A stretch of 64,000 nt of DNA from Faecalibacterium prausnitzii (GTDB taxonomy: Bacteria > Bacillota > Clostridia > Oscillospirales > Ruminococcaceae): NCBI RefSeq assembly GCF_003287495.1, contig NZ_PRLE01000001.1, positions 682,001 through 746,000 of the forward strand, read 5' to 3'. Shown here piece by piece: positions 53,006 through 62,097 of this stretch. The position numbers were made by a program, and so were the translations under genes. The notes beneath the pieces are model-generated. The model did not search any database. It was not told the origin of the DNA and worked only from the letters and a program-made list of their open reading frames with translations. Position 1 is the first letter of the stretch; each line of letters begins with the position of its first letter.

Positions 53006-53025
53006 AAGTTAGGCAAAGCTAACTT
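53006..53025. promoter_or_regulatory. DtxR/IdeR-type iron box over the cluster promoter
   Basis: AAGTTAGGCAAAGCTAACTT: a perfect 7-bp palindrome around GCAAAG, one base from the GTTAGGCAAACCTAAC form known for clostridial DtxR-family iron regulators. On the minus strand it covers a TTGCCT -35, with TATACG 17 bp downstream. It should repress the 52929-to-40619 genes when iron is replete. Confidence 0.65.
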
Positions 53026-53154
53026 TCAGTCTTATAAAAAGCCGCTTCTCAGCGGTTCTTCTGACAAAAGAATACGCCCTGCCGTCTCCTCTGTCAAGAA
53101 GTTTAGGCATTTTCGGAGATTTTGAAAGAGATTTCGCTTCCGTCCCCCCAACCA

Positions 53155-53368
53155 TCACCCCAGTGCTACGTCCAGCACCATCATCACGCTGAAGCCCACC
53201 GCAAAAAACACCGTTCCAACGTTGGAGTGCTGCCCCTGCGACATTTCCGGGATCAGTTCCTCCACCACCACATACAGCATGGCTCCGGCTGCAAAGCTGA
53301 GCAGATAGGGCAAAGCAGGCACCACGATGCCTGCCGCCAGAATCGTCAGCACTGCCCCGATGAGCTAT
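53155..53368 (-). pseudogene. Truncated ZIP family metal transporter
   Basis: The 71 C-terminal codons of a ZIP transporter: VPALPYLLSFAAGAMLYVVVEELIPEM is the conserved helix-V region, with the metal-site Glu pair, followed by a last helix. The frame runs straight into repeat B at 53367 with no start codon region; about two thirds of the gene is missing. Confidence 0.85.
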
Positions 53369-53443
53369 TCACGGTTGTTATCAACGAATCAAATCGTGAA
53401 TTGCGATGGCAGGGTGCGTCCGGGTGGACGCACCCTGTTTTTG
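53367..53443 (+). repeat. Dispersed intergenic repeat, copy B
   Basis: Matches copy A (26331-26408). Its terminal hairpin is a perfect 12-bp stem (CAGGGTGCGTCC/GGACGCACCCTG) with a T-run. It abuts the truncated ZIP gene exactly. Confidence 0.8.
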
Positions 53444-53524
53444 TGTCTATTTTTACCATCACATAAATTTGCGCTGTTGTTGCCATAGCAACCGACAAAG
53501 GAAAATGAATCTGATAAACTGCTT

Positions 53525-53552
53525 GGCAGTTGGTTATTCTTGACTAACTGCC
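53525..53552. promoter_or_regulatory. Inverted repeat upstream of iron ABC operon
   Basis: GGCAGTT (53525-53531) and AACTGCC (53546-53552) flank a TTAG-N6-ATAA element that differs by one base from the DtxR-like sites. Candidate operator for 53591-57238. Confidence 0.4.
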
Positions 53553-53590
53553 ACAAACAAAGAACTATCTGTTTATTAAAGGAGTTTTCC

Positions 53591-54757
53591 ATGAAAAAGA
53601 TTTCCCGCCGTTCGTTTATCACCGCTATGGCTGCTGTAAGTGCAGCCGGTGTTCTGGCCGCCTGCGGTTCTTCTGCCAGCAGCACGGCTTCTTCTGTGGC
53701 TTCTTCCGCTGTATCCAGCGAAGCAACTTCCTCTGCCGCATCTATGGATGAGACCGGTACCCATACCGTCGTAGACCACGGCGGCAACGAAGTAGAAGTG
53801 CCTAATAAGGTCACCCGTGTCGTCATCGACCAGATTCCAATCCTGTCCACCTACATGGCTTATTTTGAGGGCAGTGCTCCCTACATCGTGGGTTACTGCG
53901 GCTCTTTCAAGTCGGTCATTTCTGACACTGTATTGAAGAATATCGCCCCGGAGCTTCTGGAGTCCAGCGATACGGTCTATGCTCAGAGCGACCTGAACAT
54001 CGAGGAGATCATGAAACTGAACCCTGATGTTATCCTGTACAATGCTGGCAACTCCTCCCATGCCGAAATCCTGAAGGCCAGCGGAATCCCCTCCATCGGT
54101 TTCGCTACTGTGGGCGCATCTACGGAAGCTGATCCCATGGAACGTTACGAAGAGTGGCTGAAGCTGCTGGAGCAGATCTTCAACGAACCGGGCAAGACCG
54201 ACGCCTTTGTTGCTGCCGGTGATGAGATCGTGACCGATGTGGAAGCCCGTATTGCGGAAATTCCTCAAACGGATCGTCCCAGTGCGCTGATTCTGTGGAA
54301 GTATGCAGACGGTGTGCCGCAGGTATCCGGTCAGGGCACCTTTGGCACCTACTGGATGAAGCGTCTGGGCGTAACAGACAAGGCACTGGAAGCCACTGGC
54401 TTTGCACAGGCAAGCATGGAGCAGATTTATAGTTGGAATCCCGATATTCTTTTCTTGGATGGTCCCGGCCTGCAGCCCCTGCGCACCGAGGACGTGCTGA
54501 GCGGGAATGTGGACGGTGCTGACTTCTCCACCCTGACTGCCGTGAAGAGCGGCCGAGTCTACAACACTACGCTGGGTATGTGGAACTGGTTCACCCCGAA
54601 TCCGGATGCTCCGCTGGTGCTGGCATGGCTGGCCTGCAACACCTACCCGGATGCTTTTGCCGATTATCCGCTGGGCGATACCATCAAGGAATATTACAAG
54701 ACATGGTACGGCTACGATGTGACAGATGACGAGTTGGAGGAAATGCTGCTGTACTGA
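53591..54757 (+). CDS. Siderophore/heme-type ABC substrate-binding lipoprotein
   Basis: A 388-residue extracellular binding protein. The signal has a Tat-like RRSFIT followed by the lipobox LAAC (Cys25), then a Ser/Ala linker. The body fits the class III (FepB/BtuF) periplasmic-binding fold with DLNIEEIMKLNPDVILY. ATG 53591 follows AAAGGAG. It leads an operon with a FecCD permease (1 bp overlap) and an ATPase. The ligand is not identifiable: siderophore, heme or cobamide. Confidence 0.92.
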   Translation: MKKISRRSFITAMAAVSAAGVLAACGSSASSTASSVASSAVSSEATSSAASMDETGTHTVVDHGGNEVEVPNKVTRVVIDQIPILSTYMAYFEGSAPYIVGYCGSFKSVISDTVLKNIAPELLESSDTVYAQSDLNIEEIMKLNPDVILYNAGNSSHAEILKASGIPSIGFATVGASTEADPMERYEEWLKLLEQIFNEPGKTDAFVAAGDEIVTDVEARIAEIPQTDRPSALILWKYADGVPQVSGQGTFGTYWMKRLGVTDKALEATGFAQASMEQIYSWNPDILFLDGPGLQPLRTEDVLSGNVDGADFSTLTAVKSGRVYNTTLGMWNWFTPNPDAPLVLAWLACNTYPDAFADYPLGDTIKEYYKTWYGYDVTDDELEEMLLY

Positions 54758-55788
54758 TGAAAGATACCATCTGGATCAAAAAAGGCCGGTTCACTCCTCT
54801 GGCTGTGGTATTGATGTTCGCTTTTCCCCTTGTGACCGCACTCATCTGCCTGTGCTTTGGACGAATGAATGTTCCGGTAGGCGAAGTTCTCACAGCTTTG
54901 CGCACTGCTCTGACGGGTGGGAGCACCTCAAATGTACAGAACTACTCCATCGTCATCAATCTGCGGCTGCCCCGCATTCTGACGGCCATCATCGTCGGCG
55001 CAGGTCTGTCTTGCGCAGGCAATACCTATCAATCCTTATTCTCCAATCCGCTTGCCACACCGGATATTTTGGGTGTAACCAGCGGTACCTGTGTGGGTGC
55101 AATTCTTGCTATTATCCTGTCTTGCAGTATTCTGGAAACGCAGCTCATCGCCTTGGTCTTTGGCCTGATTTCCGTCTGTTTTACTCTGAAAGTCGCAGGC
55201 AAGAGTGATGGGCGTTCTATGGTTTATCTGGTGCTGGCCGGTACGATTGCATCCTCTCTGTTCAACGCACTGGGTTCGCTGTTGAAATATACTGCCGATC
55301 CGCAGGACAAGCTGCCGGAGATCACCTACTGGCTCTTGGGCAGCTTTACCAGTGCCAGTTACCAAAAGATCCTGATTGGCTGCCCACTTATCGTTGCTGG
55401 AATCATCATCATCTATCTGCTGCGCTGGCGGCTGAACATCCTTTCACTGAGTGATGACGAGGCTCGTACCAGCGGCATCAACATCAAACAGACCCGGATG
55501 CTGTTTATTGTTGCATCTACGCTGATCACGGCTTCTGCCGTTTCCATGTGCGGTCAGGTGGGCTGGATTGGTCTGCTGATTCCGCACGCATCCCGGATGC
55601 TGGTTGGAAGCAACAACCGTTATGTGGTGCCCCTCAGTCTCAGTCTGGGAGCCAGCTTTATGATCCTGATCGACACCCTGTCCCGCAGCATCAGCATCAT
55701 CGAGCTGCCTCTTTCCATTCTCACCGCTATCATCGGTGCACCGGCGTTTATTTCTCTGCTGAACAAAACAAGGAGCAACCTGCAATGA
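54757..55788 (+). CDS. FecCD family iron-type ABC permease
   Basis: A 343-residue permease with about ten membrane helices. Family marks are NLRLPRILTAIIVGAGLSCAGNTYQSLFSNPLA near residues 68-100 and GQVGWIGLLIPHASRMLVG near 270. It is part of the three-gene importer with overlapping starts. Confidence 0.95.
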   Translation: MKDTIWIKKGRFTPLAVVLMFAFPLVTALICLCFGRMNVPVGEVLTALRTALTGGSTSNVQNYSIVINLRLPRILTAIIVGAGLSCAGNTYQSLFSNPLATPDILGVTSGTCVGAILAIILSCSILETQLIALVFGLISVCFTLKVAGKSDGRSMVYLVLAGTIASSLFNALGSLLKYTADPQDKLPEITYWLLGSFTSASYQKILIGCPLIVAGIIIIYLLRWRLNILSLSDDEARTSGINIKQTRMLFIVASTLITASAVSMCGQVGWIGLLIPHASRMLVGSNNRYVVPLSLSLGASFMILIDTLSRSISIIELPLSILTAIIGAPAFISLLNKTRSNLQ

Positions 55789-56588
55789 TCTTGGAAGTGC
55801 AGAACGGTTGTTTTGGCTACCCAAAGCAGCCTGTGATTCTCGAAAACATCAATTTGAGCCTGGAAGAAGGCCACATCCTTGCGATTCTTGGTCCAAACGG
55901 CATTGGTAAAACCACCCTGCTCAAGTGCATGATCGGTCTGCTGCCATGGCACAGCGGCAAGACTCTGCTTTACGGGAAGGACATTCACACCCTCAAGCCG
56001 AAGGATGTCTGGAGCACGATCTCCTACATTCCGCAGTCCCGTGGCTTCGCTTTTTCCTACACCGGTCTGGAAATGGTTCTGCTGGGGCGCAGTGCGCATC
56101 TCGGAACCTTTCAGCAACCCGGCAAAGAGGAAATCGAAATGGCGGAAGCCATGATGGAACGAGTGGGGATCACCCGTCTTGCCAACAAGGACTGCAACCG
56201 GATGAGCGGCGGTGAACTACAAATGGTGCTCATTGCCCGTGCCCTCATCAACGAGCCGAAGCTCATCATTCTGGACGAGCCGGAAACCGGTCTGGATTTC
56301 CACAATCAGATCTTAGTACTGAATATGGTGGAGCGGCTGGCGCATGAATCCGGCATCAGTGCCATCATGAATACCCACTATCCTACCAATGCCATGAGCG
56401 TAGCGGACGAAGCCCTGATGCTGAACCGCAAAGGCGAATTTTTCTACGGTCCAGCTGCGGAGATCTTGAACGAGGAGAACATCTCGTATTCTTTTGATGT
56501 TCAGGTGCTGGTGGATGAACTGCATTATCAGGGGCGGTCGGTGCGCAGCATCGTTCCGGTTGCTCTGCGGGAGGAAACTGCTGTATGA
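55785..56588 (+). CDS. FecE-type ABC ATP-binding protein
   Basis: A 267-residue ATPase: Walker A GPNGIGKTT, signature MSGGELQMVLIARAL, Walker B LIILDEPETGLDF and switch His in MNTHYPT. ATG 55785 overlaps the permease stop by 4 bp and follows AAGGAGCAA. The signature replaces the common QR with LQM, a tolerated variation. Confidence 0.93.
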   Translation: MILEVQNGCFGYPKQPVILENINLSLEEGHILAILGPNGIGKTTLLKCMIGLLPWHSGKTLLYGKDIHTLKPKDVWSTISYIPQSRGFAFSYTGLEMVLLGRSAHLGTFQQPGKEEIEMAEAMMERVGITRLANKDCNRMSGGELQMVLIARALINEPKLIILDEPETGLDFHNQILVLNMVERLAHESGISAIMNTHYPTNAMSVADEALMLNRKGEFFYGPAAEILNEENISYSFDVQVLVDELHYQGRSVRSIVPVALREETAV

Positions 56589-57238
56589 ACAATGTCCCTT
56601 TTACACTTTCCCAGGTTCGCCCGATCCGGGACGCTATGACCGTTTCCCGACCTTCCGGACTGGGCTATGGAGTGCCGGTAACATGGTTTTCCTTGGGCGC
56701 AGGCACTTCTATTACCCCGGAATACTATGACTGCACCACTCTTTATCTGGGTGGTGAGGGAAACGGCAAGTTTCTTCTGGGAGTCGATGGGCAGGAAGTG
56801 TCTGTCAAACCCGGAGAAGTGCTGTATGTACCGCCGAAAACACTGTGCGGCACAAAAACCGACAGTGGAATGATCTATACCGAAATCATTTTGAAAAAGG
56901 AGAATTTTACCATGAACAACATCATCAAGGCAGGCCAGCCCACCGAACTGAAGAACCTCATTTCTTATGAAGAGGGCAGCATCGCCAATCTGGACATCGC
57001 TCATGCAGACAACATGAAATTTGTCCTGATGGCTTTTGACGAGGGCACTGGCCTGACTCCGCACCGTGCTCCCGGCAATGCCATCCTGACCGCCCTCGAA
57101 GGCAAGGCCATTATTGGCTATGAGGGCAAGGATTACGAGCTGAACGCAGGCGAGAGCTTCCGCTTCGATAAGAACGGCCTGCACAGCGTTACCGCACAGG
57201 GCAAATTCAAAATGAGCCTGCTGCTGGTCATCGAATAA
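56585..57238 (+). CDS. Bicupin protein
   Basis: A 217-residue protein of two cupin domains in tandem. The first (residues about 30-105) has KPGEVLYVPPKT. The second (about 115-217) has EGTGLTPHRAPGNAILTALEGKA and LNAGESFRFDKNGLHSV. The His ligands are fewer than usual in the first domain. It starts inside the ATPase gene and ends the operon. It could handle the released iron ligand or act as a sensor; no specific reaction can be given. Confidence 0.8.
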   Translation: MNNVPFTLSQVRPIRDAMTVSRPSGLGYGVPVTWFSLGAGTSITPEYYDCTTLYLGGEGNGKFLLGVDGQEVSVKPGEVLYVPPKTLCGTKTDSGMIYTEIILKKENFTMNNIIKAGQPTELKNLISYEEGSIANLDIAHADNMKFVLMAFDEGTGLTPHRAPGNAILTALEGKAIIGYEGKDYELNAGESFRFDKNGLHSVTAQGKFKMSLLLVIE

Positions 57239-57259
57239 GCGATTTTCTGTTTCATAACA

Positions 57260-57304
57260 GACGCAAAGAACCCGTCCGGACGTACCGGACGGGTTCTTTG
57301 CGTC
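57260..57304. terminator. Strong bidirectional terminator
   Basis: A 20-bp perfect stem (57260-57279 with 57285-57304; CGCAAAGAACCCGTCCGG arm) and ACGTA loop lie between convergent operons. Confidence 0.9.
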
Positions 57305-57312
57305 TGCCAGAT

Positions 57313-60300
57313 TCAGCAGTAGTAGAGGAACGAACGCAGGCGGCTCCATGCAGTTTCATCCCAGTCGTTATCAAGGGAAAGCTGGAACAGTGGGGCACTG
57401 CAGGCATCGTGCAGGCCGCGCATATCCAGAATCATCGCGGTATTTTCATACCGGGGTGCAAGGGTCAGCACTGCATTGGTACGGCCAGAAAGCTCCACGG
57501 CCTTGGCGTACCGATATCGACCGTTCCCGCCTGAAAAATTCGGCAAGGCAGAGTCCGCAATGAGGAACAGTGTTTCAGCGTCTTCCGCAAAGGCACTGTG
57601 CGCTCCAAGTTCATTCCCAAGGGTCTGCATCTGCCTCTGCATCTGGTCAAGCCAACCAGCCGATGGTTTGTTTTCATCCAAATTGTCTTTCCACAGAAAC
57701 CAGAGCGCCTCGCTGAGTGGGGCGCGAAGCACCTGTTCGCCTTCGGCTTCCAGCGCGGCAAGTACGCCGCTGTCCAGTTCTGTCAGGCAGAGCGGCGTAC
57801 CAACAGCGGCAATGCGGCGGCCTTTGGTGAGAAGTGCGCCGATTTCCCTCGCCGCAGCGTGCAGTTGCTTCCAGTCGGGCAGAGCATCCCATTGCGCTGC
57901 AATGCCGGGACGTTTTTCAGTCGGGGCTGCATAGAGAAGATCACCGGCAAGCAGTGCACGGAAAAGCATATCACGGTTCTGCGCCATTTCGGGCAGTGTT
58001 TCCAGCATCGGACTGACCAGTTGAGCATTCCGCTCTTTTCTGCGGTCCAATACAGCGCGGATGACACGGGCGTACTGACCGTCTGCCTCCGCACCCTGCG
58101 TCTGCGGAATCAGGAACTGCGCATGTGCTTGGTCTTTTTTTCGGTCGGCAAGGATGCTGCCAAGCAAGGCTGGGAATGGCAGGTATTCTTTTGCACTCGT
58201 TTCCGCCCGGCCAAGGCTTAGAATGTCGTCCGTCAGGTGTGGCAGTTCGTAGGCGTCTACCCCTTGCTGTTTGAAGTATGCAGCCAGACAGGACGTATAA
58301 ATACCCATTGCCGGAAGATAGAGCGGCACATTGGGGGAGGGTGTCTGTGCCAGACGACAGGGGTGAATATCGACCTGCTCAATGTTGAAATCTGTCGGCA
58401 GAGCCACCGCCGGGCGGTGCTGCAAGCTGTTCAGGAATGCTTCAATGCGAGTGATGACACCCACATTGGAAAAATGCTCATCCACTTCGATTTGCAGGTA
58501 GGGTTTATCGCCCATCTCCTGCTTGAACAGGTGTGAGAGCATGGTGTCCGGGCCGCAGCCGTGGTTCGTCAGGTAGACAGCGTAGAGGTTCGGGTGGTGA
58601 GCGATCAGCTTTGCTCCGGACAGGATATGCTGCCCGAACGGATAATAAAGATTATCGTATTCATCAGAGATGTCCAGCGCATGACCGGGCAGGTGGCTCA
58701 GCGTGATGACTTTATAGCCGCGTTCCAACAGCAGTTCCGGGATGCCCATGTTCAGGATGGGGTCGGAAACGCCGTAGTTGCGGGTGATGAGTACCAACAC
58801 TTTATCGTCTGGTCTCAGGGTAGCCAATAGAGCTTTGCCTTGTTTTTCCACGGCGGCGGTATGGCGGCGCACCGCCATGGCACCACTGAGCAGAGCTTTG
58901 GCACAAAACGGTTTCGGGATTCCTAAAATTTTGCTCAGTCCCAGCATTGCAGATGCCATAGCTTCCTGCCCAAAATCGAGATCGAATACCGGACTGAGCA
59001 GAGTGATGCCCTTGCTCTCAATGTCCAGAGCTTTGGCAATGGATGCGGCTGCCGTCTGCATATAGACGCAGCCGTAGTTGTGTTTCACACGGCTCTTTTC
59101 GTGCTTCATCGTGTGGATGGTGGGCAGGAAGATATAATCTACTTTTTGGTCGATGAGCTGCTGCATATGGCCGTAAATAAGTTTGACCGGGTAGCAGGTC
59201 TCCCCTTGTGCGGTCTGCTGAGCCAGCCTGATCGTTTCCTCACTGGTGGGGTCAGTCAGGACGACATTGAAGCCCAACGAGGTAAAGAAGGCATTCGCCA
59301 TCGGGAAGAATTTGTGGATCATCAACGCAAAAGGCACACCTACGGTCTTTTTACGTGGGTCGCGTTTGCCGGTATAACCCTCCAAAAGCAATTTGTCCGC
59401 CTGCTTATAGAAGTCAATGTTCTTCTGGATCTCCGCGCTGCGGCTGTCGTCTGCGGCTTGTGCAGGGCTGTCGAAGCCCACAAACTGACTAGGTGCATCG
59501 CCCACCGCTTCCTGTGCCAGAAGAGCCGCGCCATACGCACCACTGATGGAAAAGACCGGGCTGACCTGTATGCGGTCGCCGTATGCGGATTGGAATGCCG
59601 CCACAATGCCGGGGTTGTAATCGACACCGCCCTGCAAAACGATGTGCTGCCCCACAGGTTTAGAACCAACCACTTTATGCAGATAGTTCTGTACGATGGA
59701 GTGACACAGCCCGGCGGCGATCTCTGCCTGCGAAACGCCTTCTGCGGCGGCTGATGCAATGGCCGTTTCGATGAATACGGTACAGCGTTCGCCCAACGCG
59801 GCCGGATGTTCGGCAGAAAGGGCCAACGGGCCGAATTCTGCCAGCGGGATGCCCATGCGGACGGCTTGCTCCTCCACAAAAGAACCGGTACCGGCAGCGC
59901 AGATCTTGTTCATCTGAAAATCCACAACTTCACCGTTCTGGATGCTGATGTATTTGCTATCCTGTCCGCCGATCTCAAACACAGTATCGACTTCCGGCAC
60001 CCAGTGAGTTGCACCCTTGGCCTGCGCAGTGATCTCATCCCGGACAGCATCTGCTCCGATGCGTTTGCCGACGCGCTCTCGTCCTGAACCGGTCACACCG
60101 ACTGCGGTGAACCGGATATCACCAAACCGCTGACGAATCCTTGCAAGGCCTTTGCGGACAGCTCCTTCCGGGTCACCTGCGGTGCGCAGATATTGAAAGT
60201 CTACCAGTTCACCGTCAGCACCGACCAGAACAAGATCGGTACTGGTAGAACCGATGTCGATGCCCAATGCGCAGCCACTTTCTGGAATGATCTTGGTAGC

Positions 60301-61185
60301 GTTTGGCTCCGCAAGGCTCGTGCCGGAGCGCAGTTCCAGTTTGGGCAATGTTCCGACCGTGTGGTGTGTTGTTCGTGTACGGTCCAGAGAATCATTCAGT
60401 TGACGTAACGTGAACGAGCCGGATGCTTTGCGTGCAGCACCAAGAGCCGCTTCATATCGGGCAAACTCCGGAATGATGAGTTCTTTCTCACTCAACCCGA
60501 ATACATCCCGGATGGCTCGGATGACGCCGGTGTTGCAGGTCACGCCGCCACAGAACACTACTGGCTTGCAGACGGGAAGCCGACGCACGATGGTAGCTTT
60601 GTAGTTGCGGATCATGGCATAACACAACCCCAACAGGATATCCGGCGTGGAAACGCCTTCCTGCTGGCGGTGGATGATATCGGTTTTGGCAAAGACGGCA
60701 CACCGACCGGAAAGGCGGGGGACACTCTGTGCCTGCTCGACCAGTGAAGAATAATCTTCTAGTTTGCAGCCTACGCGGGACATCTGATCTTCAAAGAACG
60801 AGCCCGTGCCGCCTGCACAGTGTTCGTTGACTGCGAACTGCGGTGCACGGCTCTGCAAGTCCGTGATGAATCGCGCGCCCTGACTGCCAATTTCAATGAC
60901 CGAACCCACCTGCGGAATGATCCAGCGCACGCCCTCGACGATCGCTGGGATATCGCCTAAAGAGGGAATGGCTGAATCTTGCTCCAGCAGAGCCTCCGTG
61001 TTGCTTCCGGTCACACAGAGTGAAAACGGAGTATCCATCGCCAGTTCCAACGTGGAAAGACCCTTTTTCAGGCAGACAAAAGGGTTGCCGTGATGCACCG
61101 CCATCCACTGCTTTTCAATTTCTTGATTTTTCAACAGCACCAACTTGACCGTTGATGTACCGATATCCATTCCCAACGAAAGCAT
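57313..61185 (-). CDS. 2-hydroxyacyl-CoA dehydratase activase-type fusion protein
   Basis: A 1290-residue cytoplasmic protein. Two ASKHA-type activase domains come first: LGMDIGTSTVKLVLL at residue 4, and LGIDIGSTSTDLVLVG near 308. Each has its own CxxG-type iron-sulfur cysteine segment (HCAGGTGSFFEDQ; CAAGTGSFVEEQ). A DUF2229-like domain follows (KKTVGVPFALMIHKFFP), then a 2-hydroxyglutaryl-CoA dehydratase-like domain (YLTNHGCGPDTMLSHLFK). The start follows GAAGGAGTG. Related giants activate radical dehydratases or reduce difficult bonds using ATP. The partner enzyme is not nearby. Confidence 0.88.
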   Translation of the reverse strand: MLSLGMDIGTSTVKLVLLKNQEIEKQWMAVHHGNPFVCLKKGLSTLELAMDTPFSLCVTGSNTEALLEQDSAIPSLGDIPAIVEGVRWIIPQVGSVIEIGSQGARFITDLQSRAPQFAVNEHCAGGTGSFFEDQMSRVGCKLEDYSSLVEQAQSVPRLSGRCAVFAKTDIIHRQQEGVSTPDILLGLCYAMIRNYKATIVRRLPVCKPVVFCGGVTCNTGVIRAIRDVFGLSEKELIIPEFARYEAALGAARKASGSFTLRQLNDSLDRTRTTHHTVGTLPKLELRSGTSLAEPNATKIIPESGCALGIDIGSTSTDLVLVGADGELVDFQYLRTAGDPEGAVRKGLARIRQRFGDIRFTAVGVTGSGRERVGKRIGADAVRDEITAQAKGATHWVPEVDTVFEIGGQDSKYISIQNGEVVDFQMNKICAAGTGSFVEEQAVRMGIPLAEFGPLALSAEHPAALGERCTVFIETAIASAAAEGVSQAEIAAGLCHSIVQNYLHKVVGSKPVGQHIVLQGGVDYNPGIVAAFQSAYGDRIQVSPVFSISGAYGAALLAQEAVGDAPSQFVGFDSPAQAADDSRSAEIQKNIDFYKQADKLLLEGYTGKRDPRKKTVGVPFALMIHKFFPMANAFFTSLGFNVVLTDPTSEETIRLAQQTAQGETCYPVKLIYGHMQQLIDQKVDYIFLPTIHTMKHEKSRVKHNYGCVYMQTAAASIAKALDIESKGITLLSPVFDLDFGQEAMASAMLGLSKILGIPKPFCAKALLSGAMAVRRHTAAVEKQGKALLATLRPDDKVLVLITRNYGVSDPILNMGIPELLLERGYKVITLSHLPGHALDISDEYDNLYYPFGQHILSGAKLIAHHPNLYAVYLTNHGCGPDTMLSHLFKQEMGDKPYLQIEVDEHFSNVGVITRIEAFLNSLQHRPAVALPTDFNIEQVDIHPCRLAQTPSPNVPLYLPAMGIYTSCLAAYFKQQGVDAYELPHLTDDILSLGRAETSAKEYLPFPALLGSILADRKKDQAHAQFLIPQTQGAEADGQYARVIRAVLDRRKERNAQLVSPMLETLPEMAQNRDMLFRALLAGDLLYAAPTEKRPGIAAQWDALPDWKQLHAAAREIGALLTKGRRIAAVGTPLCLTELDSGVLAALEAEGEQVLRAPLSEALWFLWKDNLDENKPSAGWLDQMQRQMQTLGNELGAHSAFAEDAETLFLIADSALPNFSGGNGRYRYAKAVELSGRTNAVLTLAPRYENTAMILDMRGLHDACSAPLFQLSLDNDWDETAWSRLRSFLYYC

Positions 61186-61223
61186 TGTGTCACTCCTTCG
61201 ATATCAACCCTGAACGTTATAGG

Positions 61224-61254
61224 GTTTGACATTTCAAACTTTATACCGTATAAT
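61224..61254 (+). promoter_or_regulatory. Consensus promoter with overlapping Crp/Fnr palindrome
   Basis: TTGACA (61226-61231), 17 bp, TATAAT (61249-61254) read toward the Crp/Fnr gene. The palindrome GTTTGA-CATT-TCAAAC (61224-61239) overlaps the -35 and matches the TTGA-N4-TCAA core of the family, suggesting autorepression and control of the divergent activase gene. Confidence 0.75.
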
Positions 61255-61348
61255 AATGATGCCTTTTAATTAGGCATCTCTAACCAAGAGTTTAACACAA
61301 CTACCTCGGAGTGTCCGTTGTTATGGCAACGGCAAAGCAAATTTTAAG

Positions 61349-62032
61349 ATGGAGCAATATGATTCAATTTTACAGCAATGCGGCATGTTCAACGGCATCC
61401 AGCCACGAAAATATAGGGAAGTCCTTCGTTGCTTGAATGCGACTGTCCGTGAATATCCTCGTGGTGCGCACATCGTCGAGCTGGGTGAGCAGAGCCACAA
61501 TACGGGTGTCCTGCTGGATGGCACGATGGAAGAATTTTTGTATGATGAAAATGGCAATCAAATCAGCATCTGCCGTTTTTGTCCCGGAGAAGTATTTGGT
61601 GCAGAACTGGCCTGTACTGGCTGGACGGCAAGTCCGGTCTGTCTGCGTGCCAGTTCGGACTGTACCGTAATGCTGCTGGATTTCAGCGCATTGATGTCAC
61701 AGAAGACGCTGACCTGTCCCTGCCGGATGCAAGTCACAGCAAATCTTATGCAGGATATGGCGCAGCAGCTTCTCTTTTTTAACACCAAAGTGCGTATTTT
61801 AGCACAAAAACGGCTTCGGGATCGTCTGAAGATTTATCTTCAAACCTTGACACCCGATGAAAAAGGCTGTTACAGTCTGCCCTACACCCGGACAGAACTG
61901 GCAGATTTCCTCTGTGTGGACCGCAGTGCTCTTTCCCGTGAGCTGTGCCGGATGCGCGATGAGAGGATCCTTGATTTTTCCGGTGCAAAGATTCACCTGT
62001 TGAACCCAACGTTTTTGTATGGTTGGAACTGA
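61349..62032 (+). CDS. Crp/Fnr family transcriptional regulator
   Basis: A 227-residue regulator. The N-terminal cyclic-nucleotide-type beta roll spans about residues 20-120 (GEQSHNTGVLLDGTMEEFL), the dimer helix about 125-150, and the helix-turn-helix is YTRTELADFLCVDRSALSRELCRM. Eight or more cysteines are scattered (CRFCPGE, LAC, CPC), which may bind an iron-sulfur cluster or respond to redox, but the classic four-Cys Fnr pattern is not seen. The ribosome site is weak. Divergent from the activase gene. Confidence 0.9.
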   Translation: MEQYDSILQQCGMFNGIQPRKYREVLRCLNATVREYPRGAHIVELGEQSHNTGVLLDGTMEEFLYDENGNQISICRFCPGEVFGAELACTGWTASPVCLRASSDCTVMLLDFSALMSQKTLTCPCRMQVTANLMQDMAQQLLFFNTKVRILAQKRLRDRLKIYLQTLTPDEKGCYSLPYTRTELADFLCVDRSALSRELCRMRDERILDFSGAKIHLLNPTFLYGWN

Positions 62033-62056
62033 CCGTACTTCTAAATCTATGAAAAA

Positions 62057-62092
62057 AATTGTCTGCCGAATATTTTTGTTCGACAGACAATT
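62057..62092 (+). terminator. Terminator after the Crp/Fnr gene
   Basis: AATTGTCTG/CAGACAATT stem with an inner CGAA/TTCG and an ACTTTTTA tail. Confidence 0.75.
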
Positions 62093-62097
62093 ACTTT

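Noticed and set aside
53155-53352. 65-residue stand-alone membrane protein
   Set aside because: The sequence is the end of a ZIP transporter and the frame runs into a repeat; truncation explains it.
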